Shown here: in pieces, positions 51,966 through 61,090 of the stretch
How positions within the stretch are numbered: position 1 is the stretch's first letter
How the letters are laid out: every line of letters begins with the position of its first letter
NCBI RefSeq assembly: GCF_005577435.1
Contig: NZ_CP040396.1
Coordinates: 323,501 to 387,500, forward strand
Direction of reading: 5' to 3'
DNA from: Paenibacillus algicola
Lineage (GTDB): Bacteria; Bacillota; Bacilli; Paenibacillales; Paenibacillaceae
Length of the DNA stretch: 64,000 nucleotides
Position numbers and translations under genes: made by a program
Notes under the pieces: generated by a model
Told to the model about the DNA's origin: nothing
What the model saw: the letters and a program-made list of their open reading frames with translations, nothing else
The model's database searches: none

Positions 51966-53801
51966 ATGGTTTCAACAATCCGCAAACAGTGGCTTCAGCT
52001 TTTGAGGTCGCCTCTATGGCTAAGTATATTCGGTTTATGTATAGCGTTATCGATGATCCTCCCGAGATCTAATCTTACGAGTTTTGATGTTTTTCCGGGA
52101 ATGGTGTATTTTATTATGGCGGCAAGTCTTTTGTTTTTTTTATATGGGGCTGAGGAAGCGCGGTCGGAACAGCGCTGGAACCAGTATGAGCTCGTGCGCA
52201 CTCTACCCGGTTACACAAGGTATCGCATGGGAAAGTTTGTTTACTGGCTGCTTCTAACAAGCGCTTTTTATCTAATATTCTTTACGGCAGTAAGTTTGTA
52301 TATTGTTGGAACGCACGGCGGAGGAAGTGCTGAGAAAATCACGCAGGCCTTAGTATATACGTGGTTGTGCTGGTGGTTTCCATTCTTCCTGACTGTTGTT
52401 CTGGGATATGTGATTTACTCTCTGCTCAGCAGCCTATACAGTTATGTGCTTATTGTACTGGTTTGGTTTCTGATCATGCCTTATAACACAATGGCATTTG
52501 GAGAATTTCTGCCGTTGGAGGTATCAGGCTGGCTGGTGATAGGCGATCCGAATATTGAACAAATTTTTGGTATCTATGACATGGAAAGTCAACAGATAAA
52601 TATAGGTTTTTATATACAGCGGCTTGCCGCCCTGCTTTTGACAGTTGGCATATACGCGGCGGTAGTGTGGAAAGGTCTGACAAGAAAAATCGCATATATT
52701 GTCATGGCTGCGGCTCTTACGCTGCCTGTCGTCTCTTCACATGTTCCCTATTTATCAGGTGGTGACCCGGTGTTGGTTTACCAAGCGGCTGCGCCGCTAA
52801 ATGAGGAAGAGCTGAAATATGCGATCGATAACGTCGAAATCAGACTTGAGCATGGGCGAAGCAATCATGATCTGTCTTATGTCTATGAAGTGGATATAAA
52901 GGCTGAGGTTGACGTAATCACACTGGCGCTTTTGGATGATTTTCAAGTGGTGGAAGCGAGGTTCGGAGACCTGCTTATCCCGGTTTCTCAGCAAGAGGGT
53001 CAACTTAAATTAAAGCTGCCTGCGGCTGAAGGAAGATTGATGCTTAGCTTGGTTACTCACACTTACGCTTCTGTGGGACCTAGTTTCTTTGAGCTGCCCT
53101 CGGCATTACCCTGGTACCCTATGCATCCGCTTGAGGCTGCGGATCCGTATCACCATGGCCTTAAGGAAACATATCGGTTGGATTTGAAGGGGTTAGATCA
53201 TAAACTAGTTTGGACAAATCTGTCTGCCTTGGGAGATGGGATGTGGGAAGGAAAAGCATACGGACCGACGATTATTTACGGCGCCTATAAGAAGGCAGGA
53301 GAGATTATAAGCCCAGCTTTTAAGGATAGGCGGTCTGTGGAACGTGGCCATAACGAGCTGGCACGCTTGGTCGAGGAAGCGAAGGAGAGGCTTGGTGCAG
53401 GAGCGGAGTTGCCTGTCCGCGGTTATATGATCACAACCATGCAGCAGTTCACCGCCAATCCCGATGAATTCTTCGTGTACCAGGATGAGAGGCTGCTTCA
53501 GTCTGAATCCTTATTGAACGTCATGTTCTTAAGGGGATCGGAAACAGGAGGTAGCGGGATGAAGGATACCCGGCTGTTTGCAGCCCTGTATTTCGGTAAC
53601 ATGAAGAATCCCTCGACGGATATTTACTATAAATCTATCTTCGGAGAAGATGTTGTGAAACGTATCCGCACGGTATATATGGAGCTGCCAGAGCAGGAGA
53701 AGGAACAGATGCTCCGGATGTGGTATCAACAAACCGGCGGTCTTCTGACACCTGAACGTATAATGAAGGATTTGGAGGGGAAAACAAATGCTGGTGGCTG
53801 A
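51966..53801 (+). CDS. Large ABC-2-like membrane protein with extracellular domain
   Basis: The 611-residue protein has about six membrane helices in its first 255 residues (LSIFGLCIALSMIL, MVYFIMAASLLFFLYG, WLLLTSAFYLIFFTAVSLYI, then FFLTVVLGYVIYSLLSSL and more) and then a beta-rich region of about 200 residues (NVEIRLEHGRSNHDLSYVYE) and a helical end (FVYQDERLLQSESLLNVMFL), resembling a degenerate M1-peptidase-like arrangement without HEXXH. It is translationally coupled to the ATPase (14-base overlap), so it is the permease of an ABC system of unknown cargo. An export or self-protection role for the peptide upstream is inferred. Confidence 0.7.
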   Translation: MVSTIRKQWLQLLRSPLWLSIFGLCIALSMILPRSNLTSFDVFPGMVYFIMAASLLFFLYGAEEARSEQRWNQYELVRTLPGYTRYRMGKFVYWLLLTSAFYLIFFTAVSLYIVGTHGGGSAEKITQALVYTWLCWWFPFFLTVVLGYVIYSLLSSLYSYVLIVLVWFLIMPYNTMAFGEFLPLEVSGWLVIGDPNIEQIFGIYDMESQQINIGFYIQRLAALLLTVGIYAAVVWKGLTRKIAYIVMAAALTLPVVSSHVPYLSGGDPVLVYQAAAPLNEEELKYAIDNVEIRLEHGRSNHDLSYVYEVDIKAEVDVITLALLDDFQVVEARFGDLLIPVSQQEGQLKLKLPAAEGRLMLSLVTHTYASVGPSFFELPSALPWYPMHPLEAADPYHHGLKETYRLDLKGLDHKLVWTNLSALGDGMWEGKAYGPTIIYGAYKKAGEIISPAFKDRRSVERGHNELARLVEEAKERLGAGAELPVRGYMITTMQQFTANPDEFFVYQDERLLQSESLLNVMFLRGSETGGSGMKDTRLFAALYFGNMKNPSTDIYYKSIFGEDVVKRIRTVYMELPEQEKEQMLRMWYQQTGGLLTPERIMKDLEGKTNAGG

Positions 53802-54660
53802 ACAGCTGACAAAGCGCTATGGATCCAAGACAGCCTTGCAGGAAGCGACCTTCACACTGGAGAAAGGGATAACCGGCCTGCTGGGTCCAAACGGAGCCGG
53901 AAAAACAACGCTGCTGCGCATCCTCGCTACCTATCATAAGGCTAGTGGGGGAAGGCTGTTGCTGAACGGGGTAGAATGGACCTCAGCCAATATGGAGAAG
54001 CTTCGCGCGGACATTGGCTACTTGCCGCAGCACATCGGATTATTTCCCTCTCTGACAGTTACGGAGTATCTGGACTATATCGCAAGTATGCGGGGAATGA
54101 ACAGTAGCAGCATCAATAAACGAATGAATGAAGTGTTGAGAGAGGTTAATCTGGAAGAGGTGGGGAGGGAGAAGGTTCGTTCACTTTCTGGAGGCATGAA
54201 ACAGCGGCTGGGCATTGCGCAAGCAATAATTCATGAGCCTGCGCTTCTGCTTGTGGATGAACCGACCGCAGGTCTTGATCCTGAGGAGAGGATCCGTTTC
54301 CGGAATCTGATTAAACGGCTGGGTCACAGCAGAGCGGTTCTTCTATCCACCCATATAACGGAAGATGTGTCCGTAACCTGTGACCGTGTACTGCTGATGA
54401 ACAAGGGCTGGCTTCAATCACATGACCATGTGCGTGAGGTAGTGGCATATGCGGCAGGCAGCGTGTGGGGACTTCAGACTGAACAGGGGAAGTACGAGCA
54501 GCTCCGCAGCGATCCATCCGTTTTTATTACCGACCTGAAAGAGCAGCAGGAAGGGCTCTATCATATACGGGTGGTTGCGGCCTCCAAGCCTTCGGAAGAT
54601 GCGCAGCCGTTGCAGCCTACATTGGAGGAGGGCTATATGGTTTGGTTAAACAGGAAGTAA
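53788..54660 (+). CDS. ABC transporter ATP-binding protein
   Basis: The 290-residue ATPase has Walker A (GPNGAGKTT), Q-loop (YLPQHIG), the signature LSGGMKQRLGIAQ and Walker B (LLLVDEPTAGLDP), with a C-terminal region of about 70 residues. It energises the transporter formed with the flanking membrane proteins. It begins 14 bases inside the preceding gene and itself overlaps the next by 19 bases. The signature and D-loop belong to the ABC-2 export/immunity class rather than sugar uptake. Confidence 0.95.
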   Translation: MLVAEQLTKRYGSKTALQEATFTLEKGITGLLGPNGAGKTTLLRILATYHKASGGRLLLNGVEWTSANMEKLRADIGYLPQHIGLFPSLTVTEYLDYIASMRGMNSSSINKRMNEVLREVNLEEVGREKVRSLSGGMKQRLGIAQAIIHEPALLLVDEPTAGLDPEERIRFRNLIKRLGHSRAVLLSTHITEDVSVTCDRVLLMNKGWLQSHDHVREVVAYAAGSVWGLQTEQGKYEQLRSDPSVFITDLKEQQEGLYHIRVVAASKPSEDAQPLQPTLEEGYMVWLNRK

Positions 54661-55268
54661 TACAGTGGCGATTTGTGTGGAAAACACAGCGACCGTTGCT
54701 GTTAATTCCGATTATGCTGTGGCTGGTTGTCATTTTAGCTGGCTCTTCATCGCAGCAGCTTGCCAAAGATTTGGCCGTATTTTTGCTGTACCCAAGCCTG
54801 GCCTTCCCGGTGGTTGGACTGATGTCGTCTATCGGATCAGCTTATCAGAAGGAGCTGTGGATCACGCTGCCCGTATCGCCATGGCGTGCAGGCGCTGTAC
54901 GTCCACTTCTAATGAGCTTGTTGTATGCAGGTTTGTTCACATCTGTGCTTCACCGTTATTACACGCCTGCGCAGGTGGCAGGAGGATGCATCTCGGTTCT
55001 TATGTACATGCTGCTTATCGCCCTGATTACCACACTTTTTAAGAATAGTGCATTCGGTCTTTGCGGCGGGTTGATTTTTCTTTTTTTCGGATTGTTTACC
55101 GGCGGGAGCGGGCAGGGACCTCTCTACCTCATGCAATGGTACCGCCAGGTTACAGGGCTACCCTCGGACGTTTACCTGCTTGAGCAAGGAGTTTTTTGTC
55201 TGGTGGCCCTGTTCGGGACTGTACAGCTAATCCGCTTTCGAGAGCGGTTCCATTTGCTGAAAGATTGA
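54642..55268 (+). CDS. Five-helix membrane subunit of the ABC system
   Basis: The 208-residue protein has about five hydrophobic segments (LLLIPIMLWLVVILAGS, FLLYPSLAFPVVGLMSS, PLLMSLLYAGLFTSV, VLMYMLLIALITTLF, GLCGGLIFLFFGLFTG). It starts at TTG 54642 inside the ATPase gene, with GGAGGAGGG nine bases upstream. It is probably the second permease of the system. No family motif is visible. It is the last gene of the unit; a gap of about 230 bases follows. Confidence 0.75.
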   Translation: MVKQEVIQWRFVWKTQRPLLLIPIMLWLVVILAGSSSQQLAKDLAVFLLYPSLAFPVVGLMSSIGSAYQKELWITLPVSPWRAGAVRPLLMSLLYAGLFTSVLHRYYTPAQVAGGCISVLMYMLLIALITTLFKNSAFGLCGGLIFLFFGLFTGGSGQGPLYLMQWYRQVTGLPSDVYLLEQGVFCLVALFGTVQLIRFRERFHLLKD

Positions 55269-55499
55269 AGGAAGAGCAACAGCTGGTTGAAAGCCTGTTG
55301 GCGGAATTATGGCCGATGGGCTGTTTTTGCTATGTCGACATAAGGTAATATCGTCCGGAAGGAATACAATGACTCCAAACCCGCCGCCTGCCTTCACCCC
55401 GCCGCGAATTCCACAAATCCCGGTTAATTATCCCTCTGCCTGTTTACAATACCCGTAACGGATGCTTGACACACATATGAATAAAGAGGTGTTGGTAGG

Positions 55500-58136
55500 A
55501 TGTGGTTCTCGGAAACAAGAGAAGCAGTGCTGGAGAAGCTAAACGTAGATCCTGCCAAGGGACTGAGCGCGGAGGAAGCCGCAGCCAGGCGAGAGCAGCA
55601 TGGCCCGAACCGGCTGAAGGGAAAGCCGAAGAAGAGTGTGGCGGCCCTGTTTTTTGCCCAGTTGAAGGATATGCTTATCTACGTCCTCCTCGGCGCCGCG
55701 GTCGTCACGCTGATCGTTGGCGAGTATATGGATGCTGTAATCATTCTGGCGGTGGTGCTGCTGAATGCAGCAATCGGAGTATTTCAGGAGCAGAAGGCGG
55801 AAAAAGCCATTGAGGCGCTGCAGCAAATGACTGCCCCGAGATCCCTGGTTCGCCGGGACGGGGCTGTGAAGGAAATCGACTCCGTCAACCTCGTGCCGGG
55901 AGATGTGGTCATCCTGGATGCAGGCAGATTCATCCCCGCCGACGTCCGGCTGCTGGACAGCGCGAATCTGCAGATTGAGGAATCCGCGTTGACCGGAGAG
56001 TCGGTGCCTTCGGACAAGCACGCAGAAGCCGTGCACGAGCATCCCAAGACACCGGTGGGAGACCGCTCCAACATGGCGTTCATGTCCACCCTGGTCACTT
56101 ACGGACGCGGCGAAGGAGTCGTGGTCGGCACGGCAATGGACACCGAGATGGGCAAAATCGCTCAGGCGCTGGACACCGACGAGCAGAAGCTGACCCCACT
56201 GCAGCAGAAGCTGGAGGAGCTTGGCAGGTTTCTGGGCTATATTGCCATCGGGGTGTGCGTGCTTATCTTCGTGATCGGCCTTATCCAGGGCCGGGAGCTG
56301 TTCGAGCTGTTCCTGACAGCGATCAGCCTTGCAGTGGCGGCTATTCCGGAAGGACTTCCGGCGATTGTAGCAATCGTGCTGTCGCTTGGCGTCACACGAA
56401 TGTCCAAGATCAACGCTATCGTCAAAAAGCTCCCTGCCGTCGAAACGCTCGGCTCGGTTAACATTATCTGCTCCGACAAGACGGGAACGCTGACCCAGAA
56501 CAAAATGACCGTCGTAAAGCGCTATAGTATACCGGAGGCTCACCCGGAAACTCAGCAGGACATGCTGCGGGCCTTTGTCCTGTGCAGTGATGCCAGCATT
56601 CATGATGGCGAGGCTACCGGCGATCCTACCGAGATTGCACTGGTGTATGAAGGAGAAGAGCAGGGGTTATCCAAAAGAAACCTCGAAACGGAATTCAAGC
56701 GTGTATCCGAGAGGCCGTTTGATTCCGACCGCAAGCTCATGTCTACGCTAAACACGGTCCCGGGCGGGTTCCGGGTTCACACAAAGGGCGCGATCGACCA
56801 GCTGCTGCGTATCTCCACCTCTGCCAGGATTGGCGGAGAAACGGTACCGATGACAGAGGCGCTGAAGCAGCAGTATTTGCAGGCGGCTGAAGAAATGTCT
56901 GATCAGGCACTCCGGGTTCTGGCCGCGGCCTTTAAGGACAGCCCCTCCAGAGTGGAGCCGCAGGACATGGAACAGGACTTAACCTTCCTCGGCTTTGTCG
57001 GCATGATCGATCCGCCGCGGACCGAGGTGAAGGATTCCATCCGCGAGGCCAAAATGGCCGGCATTACACCGGTCATGATCACCGGGGACCACAAGAATAC
57101 GGCGGTTGCTATTGCGAGAGAGCTGGACATTGCGAAGGATCTCAGCCAGAGCATGACCGGAGCCGAGATCGACGAGCTGTCCGAAGAACAGTTCGCGAGC
57201 CGCATCAAGGATGTGCGCGTCTTTGCCCGCGTGTCTCCCGAGCACAAGGTCAAGATTGTGAAGGCGCTGCGGGCGCAGGGCAATATCGTTTCCATGACCG
57301 GCGACGGCGTCAATGACGCACCTTCTCTCAAAAATGCAGACATCGGGGTTGCCATGGGCATCACCGGCACGGATGTATCCAAGGGCGCCAGTGATATGAT
57401 TTTAACCGATGACAACTTTACGACGATTGTGCACGCCATCCGGGAAGGGCGGAACATTTATGGAAATATCCGCAAGACCGTCACCTTCCTGCTGTCATGT
57501 AACTTCGGGGAGGTCGTGGCCATTCTCGCCTCCATCCTGTTCTTCTGGCCGCTGCCGCTGCTGGCGACACAGATTTTGTGGATCAACCTGGTTACGGACA
57601 CTTTGCCCGCCATCGCGCTGGGTATAGATCCCGGTGAGAAGGATATTATGAAGAAGAAGCCGCGTGATCCGAAGGAGAGCTTCTTCGCCGGCGGCGCCGC
57701 TGTGAATGCTGTGCTGGGCGGGCTGCTGATCGGAAGCCTGACACTGCTGGCTTTTTATCTCGGCCTGCGGGAGTTTGGCTACAGCCTGGGAGATTCCGAT
57801 ATCCCGGATGATGCCATGACCTATGCGCGGACGATGGCTTTTGTCGTTCTGGCTGCGTCACAGCTGTTTTACGCATTTACGAAGCGGAGCGCGACCAAGT
57901 CGATTTTTCAAATCGGAGTCTTCTCCAATAAATATCTGGTGGGGGCGGTGCTGGCCGGCCTGGTGCTGCAGTTCATCTCCATCAGCGTACCCGTGCTCGC
58001 GGCAGCCTTCAAGGTGCAGAACCTGAGCCTCTCCGATTGGGGACTGGTCATTGGTCTGGCGCTCATTCCGCTGATCATCAACGAAATCATCAAGCTGTTG
58101 ACCAGGCAAATCCGCAAGCCGGAGCGAGCAGCCTGA
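55500..58136 (+). CDS. Calcium-transporting-type P-type ATPase (YloB-like)
   Basis: The 878-residue protein has the full P2 layout: cation-transporter N-terminal domain, actuator TGES (ALTGESVPS), PEGLP in helix four, phosphorylated Asp326 in CSDKTGTLTQNK, the MITGDH hinge region and GDGVNDAPSLKNADIGVAMG. Ten membrane helices follow the usual pattern. It should pump Ca2+ (or Mn2+) out of the cell. KGRSNIR-type nucleotide contacts are seen (VHTKGAIDQLL). It is monocistronic, with GAGGTG before the ATG. Length fits the bacterial SERCA-like group. Confidence 0.95.
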   Translation: MWFSETREAVLEKLNVDPAKGLSAEEAAARREQHGPNRLKGKPKKSVAALFFAQLKDMLIYVLLGAAVVTLIVGEYMDAVIILAVVLLNAAIGVFQEQKAEKAIEALQQMTAPRSLVRRDGAVKEIDSVNLVPGDVVILDAGRFIPADVRLLDSANLQIEESALTGESVPSDKHAEAVHEHPKTPVGDRSNMAFMSTLVTYGRGEGVVVGTAMDTEMGKIAQALDTDEQKLTPLQQKLEELGRFLGYIAIGVCVLIFVIGLIQGRELFELFLTAISLAVAAIPEGLPAIVAIVLSLGVTRMSKINAIVKKLPAVETLGSVNIICSDKTGTLTQNKMTVVKRYSIPEAHPETQQDMLRAFVLCSDASIHDGEATGDPTEIALVYEGEEQGLSKRNLETEFKRVSERPFDSDRKLMSTLNTVPGGFRVHTKGAIDQLLRISTSARIGGETVPMTEALKQQYLQAAEEMSDQALRVLAAAFKDSPSRVEPQDMEQDLTFLGFVGMIDPPRTEVKDSIREAKMAGITPVMITGDHKNTAVAIARELDIAKDLSQSMTGAEIDELSEEQFASRIKDVRVFARVSPEHKVKIVKALRAQGNIVSMTGDGVNDAPSLKNADIGVAMGITGTDVSKGASDMILTDDNFTTIVHAIREGRNIYGNIRKTVTFLLSCNFGEVVAILASILFFWPLPLLATQILWINLVTDTLPAIALGIDPGEKDIMKKKPRDPKESFFAGGAAVNAVLGGLLIGSLTLLAFYLGLREFGYSLGDSDIPDDAMTYARTMAFVVLAASQLFYAFTKRSATKSIFQIGVFSNKYLVGAVLAGLVLQFISISVPVLAAAFKVQNLSLSDWGLVIGLALIPLIINEIIKLLTRQIRKPERAA

Positions 58137-58238
58137 GGAAGCATCTGGTCGGTTGCTTGCTGTTCGGAATCTGCTATTTACTCCTCCAACGTTTTACCGC
58201 GTTAAAGGTGCATTTGGCTTGAAAGACGAACATTTAAG

Positions 58239-58267
58239 TTGAAAAGCGGTACATTTATTAATATATT
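58239..58267 (+). promoter_or_regulatory. Probable sigma-A promoter of the nucleoside importer
   Basis: TTGAAA at 58239-58244 and TATATT at 58262-58267 are 17 bases apart and lie 55-83 bases before the start codon. Confidence 0.7.
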
Positions 58268-58321
58268 GTAAATAGGACAAACATCGCGTTGTCAGCAAAT
58301 TATCTAGGAGGGTCTTCCCAT

Positions 58322-59434
58322 ATGAAAAAAGGGGTCATGTCTTTAATCAGTCTCGCACTGTCGGTTACCATGCTTGCAGGCTGCGGAAGTAAACCGGAGG
58401 AAGGTGCAACCAGCGGAGCTGGAGGAGAAGCACCGAAAGCTAGCTTTACGGTAGGAATGGTTACGGACGCAGGCACCATTGATGATAAGTCCTTTAACCA
58501 GGGCACTTATGAGGGAATCAAGAGAGCAAGCGAGGAGTTCGGCATCGAGATGAAATATCTCAAGCCGGCGGGCACGACAGAGGCGGAGTATACGAAGGAG
58601 ATCGGCAATCTGTATGATGCAGACTATAGACTCATTGTGACACCAGGCTTCAAGTTCGAAACGGCGATTTTCAAGGCGCAGGAGAAGTATAAGGATGCGA
58701 AGTTTGTTCTGATCGACGGCGCTCCGAATTCCGGAGAGCAGGGCGCGGCGCCCGTCGTAGCTGAGAACACAGTTTCTATCTTCTTCGCGGAGCAGGAATC
58801 CGGCTTCCTCGCAGGTGTTGCCTCTGCGCTGCAGCTGAAGGAAGGCGAAGCCGGCTTCATCGGCGGCATTCAGATTCCACCGGTACAGAAGTTCAACTGG
58901 GGCTTCCAGCAGGGCCTGAGCTACGCCAATGAGAACCTCGGCACAAACGTAACGATCAAGAAGGAGAATGTCGTATACCAAGGCACCTTCGATAACGTAG
59001 CAGCAGGCGGACAGCTTGCGGCACAAATGTATGACCGCGGCGTGGATGTTGTCTTCGCGGCAGCCGGCGGTGTGGGTGTCGGTGCCATTCAAGAGGCAGT
59101 AACCCGCGCGAAGGGCGGAGAAGCGGTATGGATGGTCGGCGTTGACGTAGACCAGTATGAGGATGGAGCATACGGAGACGGCAAGTCCGTCGTGCTGACC
59201 TCGGCGGTGAAGAAGGTGGACCAGGCTGCCTACGATATGATCAAGGCAGAGATGGACGGCACCTTCCCGGGCGGACAGACTCTTACGCTGGATGCAAAGT
59301 CTGACGGTGTAGGCCTGCCGGAAGAGAACCCGAACCTGAGCGAGGACGTGATGAAGCAGGTAGAGGAAGTTCTCGGCAAAATCAAATCCGGTGAGATTAC
59401 GGTATCTGCAGAGCAGGGCGACCTGATCCAGTAA
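58322..59434 (+). CDS. nupN: BMP-family nucleoside-binding lipoprotein
   Basis: The 370-residue lipoprotein has lipobox LAGC (Cys near residue 21) and a PnrA/Med/TmpC-type binding fold: VGMVTDAGTIDDKSFNQG at the start, VVAENTVSIFFAEQESGFLAG in the middle and VFAAAGGVGVGAIQE near residue 250. It captures purine nucleosides such as guanosine for the ABC importer encoded downstream, as NupN does in Bacillus subtilis. AGGAGGG precedes ATG 58322. A terminator-like hairpin after the stop would keep more binding protein than ATPase and permeases. Confidence 0.92.
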   Translation: MKKGVMSLISLALSVTMLAGCGSKPEEGATSGAGGEAPKASFTVGMVTDAGTIDDKSFNQGTYEGIKRASEEFGIEMKYLKPAGTTEAEYTKEIGNLYDADYRLIVTPGFKFETAIFKAQEKYKDAKFVLIDGAPNSGEQGAAPVVAENTVSIFFAEQESGFLAGVASALQLKEGEAGFIGGIQIPPVQKFNWGFQQGLSYANENLGTNVTIKKENVVYQGTFDNVAAGGQLAAQMYDRGVDVVFAAAGGVGVGAIQEAVTRAKGGEAVWMVGVDVDQYEDGAYGDGKSVVLTSAVKKVDQAAYDMIKAEMDGTFPGGQTLTLDAKSDGVGLPEENPNLSEDVMKQVEEVLGKIKSGEITVSAEQGDLIQ

Positions 59435-59451
59435 TCCAGTCAACCCGCAAC

Positions 59452-59482
59452 AAAAAAGACGGAGAAGCTATCCGTCTTTTTT
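59452..59482 (+). terminator. Intra-operon terminator-attenuator
   Basis: AAAAAAGACGGA pairs exactly with TCCGTCTTTTTT around GAAGCTA. It lies between the binding-protein gene and the ATPase gene, so part of the transcription probably stops here. Confidence 0.85.
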
Positions 59483-59560
59483 GTTGAGAGTAAGAAACAG
59501 AGCTTATGGATGCTGAAGACTCCCCGGCCTTCGGGGATGAAGAAGGAGAGAGCCGAACCT

Positions 59561-61090
59561 ATGGACTACGTTGTCGAGATGGAGGGCATCCGAAAGGAAT
59601 TCACGGGCATCGTTGCCAACGACGATATTACACTCAGATTACGAAAAGGGGAGATTCACGCTCTGCTCGGGGAAAACGGCGCAGGCAAATCGACCCTGAT
59701 GAGCATTCTGTTCGGGATGTATCAGCCGGATCGCGGCCGGATTCTGGTCGAGGGTAAGGAAGTGCGGATCACGAGCCCGAACGTTGCGAACAAGCTGGGC
59801 ATTGGCATGGTGCATCAGCACTTTAAGCTGGTCGAGCCGTTTACCGTAACGGAGAATATTATTTTGGGCTATGAAACCCGCAAGTTCGGACTGTTCATGG
59901 ATACAGACAAGGCCGCGAAGCGGGTCGGGGAGCTGTCGAAGCAGTACGGCCTGAACGTGGACCCTTATGCGAAGATTGAGGATATTTCGGTCGGGATGCA
60001 GCAGCGGGTGGAGATTCTGAAGATGCTTTACCGCAATGCAGATGTGCTTATCTTTGACGAGCCGACGGCGGTGCTGACTCCTCAGGAGATTACCGATCTC
60101 CAGGAAATCATGAAGAACCTGACCAAGGAAGGCAAGTCCATCATTCTTATCACCCATAAGCTGAAGGAGATCAAGGCAGTGGCAGACCGCTGCACCGTCA
60201 TCCGGCGCGGCAAGACGATCGGCACCGTGGATGTGGCGGAGACGAGCCGGGAGGCCATGGCGGAGATGATGGTCGGCCGCAGCGTATCCTTCAAGGTGGA
60301 TAAGACCGCGAGCGCTCCGGGAGCTGCCGTGCTGGAGGTGTCGTCTCTGACGGTGAAGAACAGCAAGAAGGTAGAAGCGCTGAAGCGCTTTAGCCTGAGC
60401 GTTCACGCCGGCGAGATTGTCGGCATTGCAGGCGTGGACGGCAATGGCCAGACCGAGCTCATCGAGGCCATTACCGGCCTGCAGAAGGCCGAGAGCGGCG
60501 AGGTGCTGCTGAGCGGCAAGCCGATTCACGAGCTGTCGATCCGGGAGCGGAATGACAGAGGCATCGGGCATATTCCGGAGGACCGCCACAAGCGCGGGCT
60601 TGTGCTGGATTACAGCCTGGAAGAGAATATGATGCTGGAAGTTTACAACCGGCCGCCATTTTCCCGGAATGGATTGCTGAAGCCGAGCGCGATGCGGGAG
60701 CATGCGGAGCATATTATTGAGAGCTTTGACGTGCGCTCTGGCAGCGGTGTCCGCTCTGTGGCCCGCTCGCTGTCCGGGGGGAACCAGCAGAAGGCTATTA
60801 TCGGACGTGAGGTGGAGCGTGATCCCGATCTCCTCATCGCTGTGCAGCCCACACGGGGTCTGGACGTAGGATCGATTGAATACATTCACCGCCGCCTGGT
60901 AGAGCAGCGCGATAAAGGGAAAGCCGTGCTGCTCGTCTCGCTGGAGCTTGATGAAATTCTGAATCTCTCTGACCGCATTGCGGTCATTAACAGCGGGGAG
61001 CTGGTCGGCATCGTGAACGCTTCCGAAACGAATGAACAGGAGCTGGGCCTGATGATGGCCGGTTATGGCAAAGAGGAGGGCAGCGCATGA
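59561..61090 (+). CDS. nupO: Nucleoside ABC importer ATP-binding protein
   Basis: The 509-residue protein has two ABC cassettes. The first has Walker A GENGAGKST and SVGMQQRVEILK with LIFDEPTAVLTP; the second has GVDGNGQTELIEAI in place of a normal Walker A and SGGNQQKAIIGREV with LLIAVQPTRGLDVG, so only the first is likely to hydrolyse well. This is the RbsA-like arrangement of NupO. The frame is open from 59510, but homologues begin at MDYVVEMEGIRK, so ATG 59561 is preferred. The stop overlaps the permease start (ATGA). Confidence 0.93.
   Translation: MDYVVEMEGIRKEFTGIVANDDITLRLRKGEIHALLGENGAGKSTLMSILFGMYQPDRGRILVEGKEVRITSPNVANKLGIGMVHQHFKLVEPFTVTENIILGYETRKFGLFMDTDKAAKRVGELSKQYGLNVDPYAKIEDISVGMQQRVEILKMLYRNADVLIFDEPTAVLTPQEITDLQEIMKNLTKEGKSIILITHKLKEIKAVADRCTVIRRGKTIGTVDVAETSREAMAEMMVGRSVSFKVDKTASAPGAAVLEVSSLTVKNSKKVEALKRFSLSVHAGEIVGIAGVDGNGQTELIEAITGLQKAESGEVLLSGKPIHELSIRERNDRGIGHIPEDRHKRGLVLDYSLEENMMLEVYNRPPFSRNGLLKPSAMREHAEHIIESFDVRSGSGVRSVARSLSGGNQQKAIIGREVERDPDLLIAVQPTRGLDVGSIEYIHRRLVEQRDKGKAVLLVSLELDEILNLSDRIAVINSGELVGIVNASETNEQELGLMMAGYGKEEGSA

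Noticed and set aside
55539..56603. 354-codon minus-strand frame opposite the P-type ATPase
   Set aside because: Shadow frame in a GC-rich gene without ribosome binding site or motif.
59639..60889. 416-codon minus-strand frame opposite nupO
   Set aside because: Shadow frame; composition rich in His, Leu and Arg as expected from antisense of a real gene.
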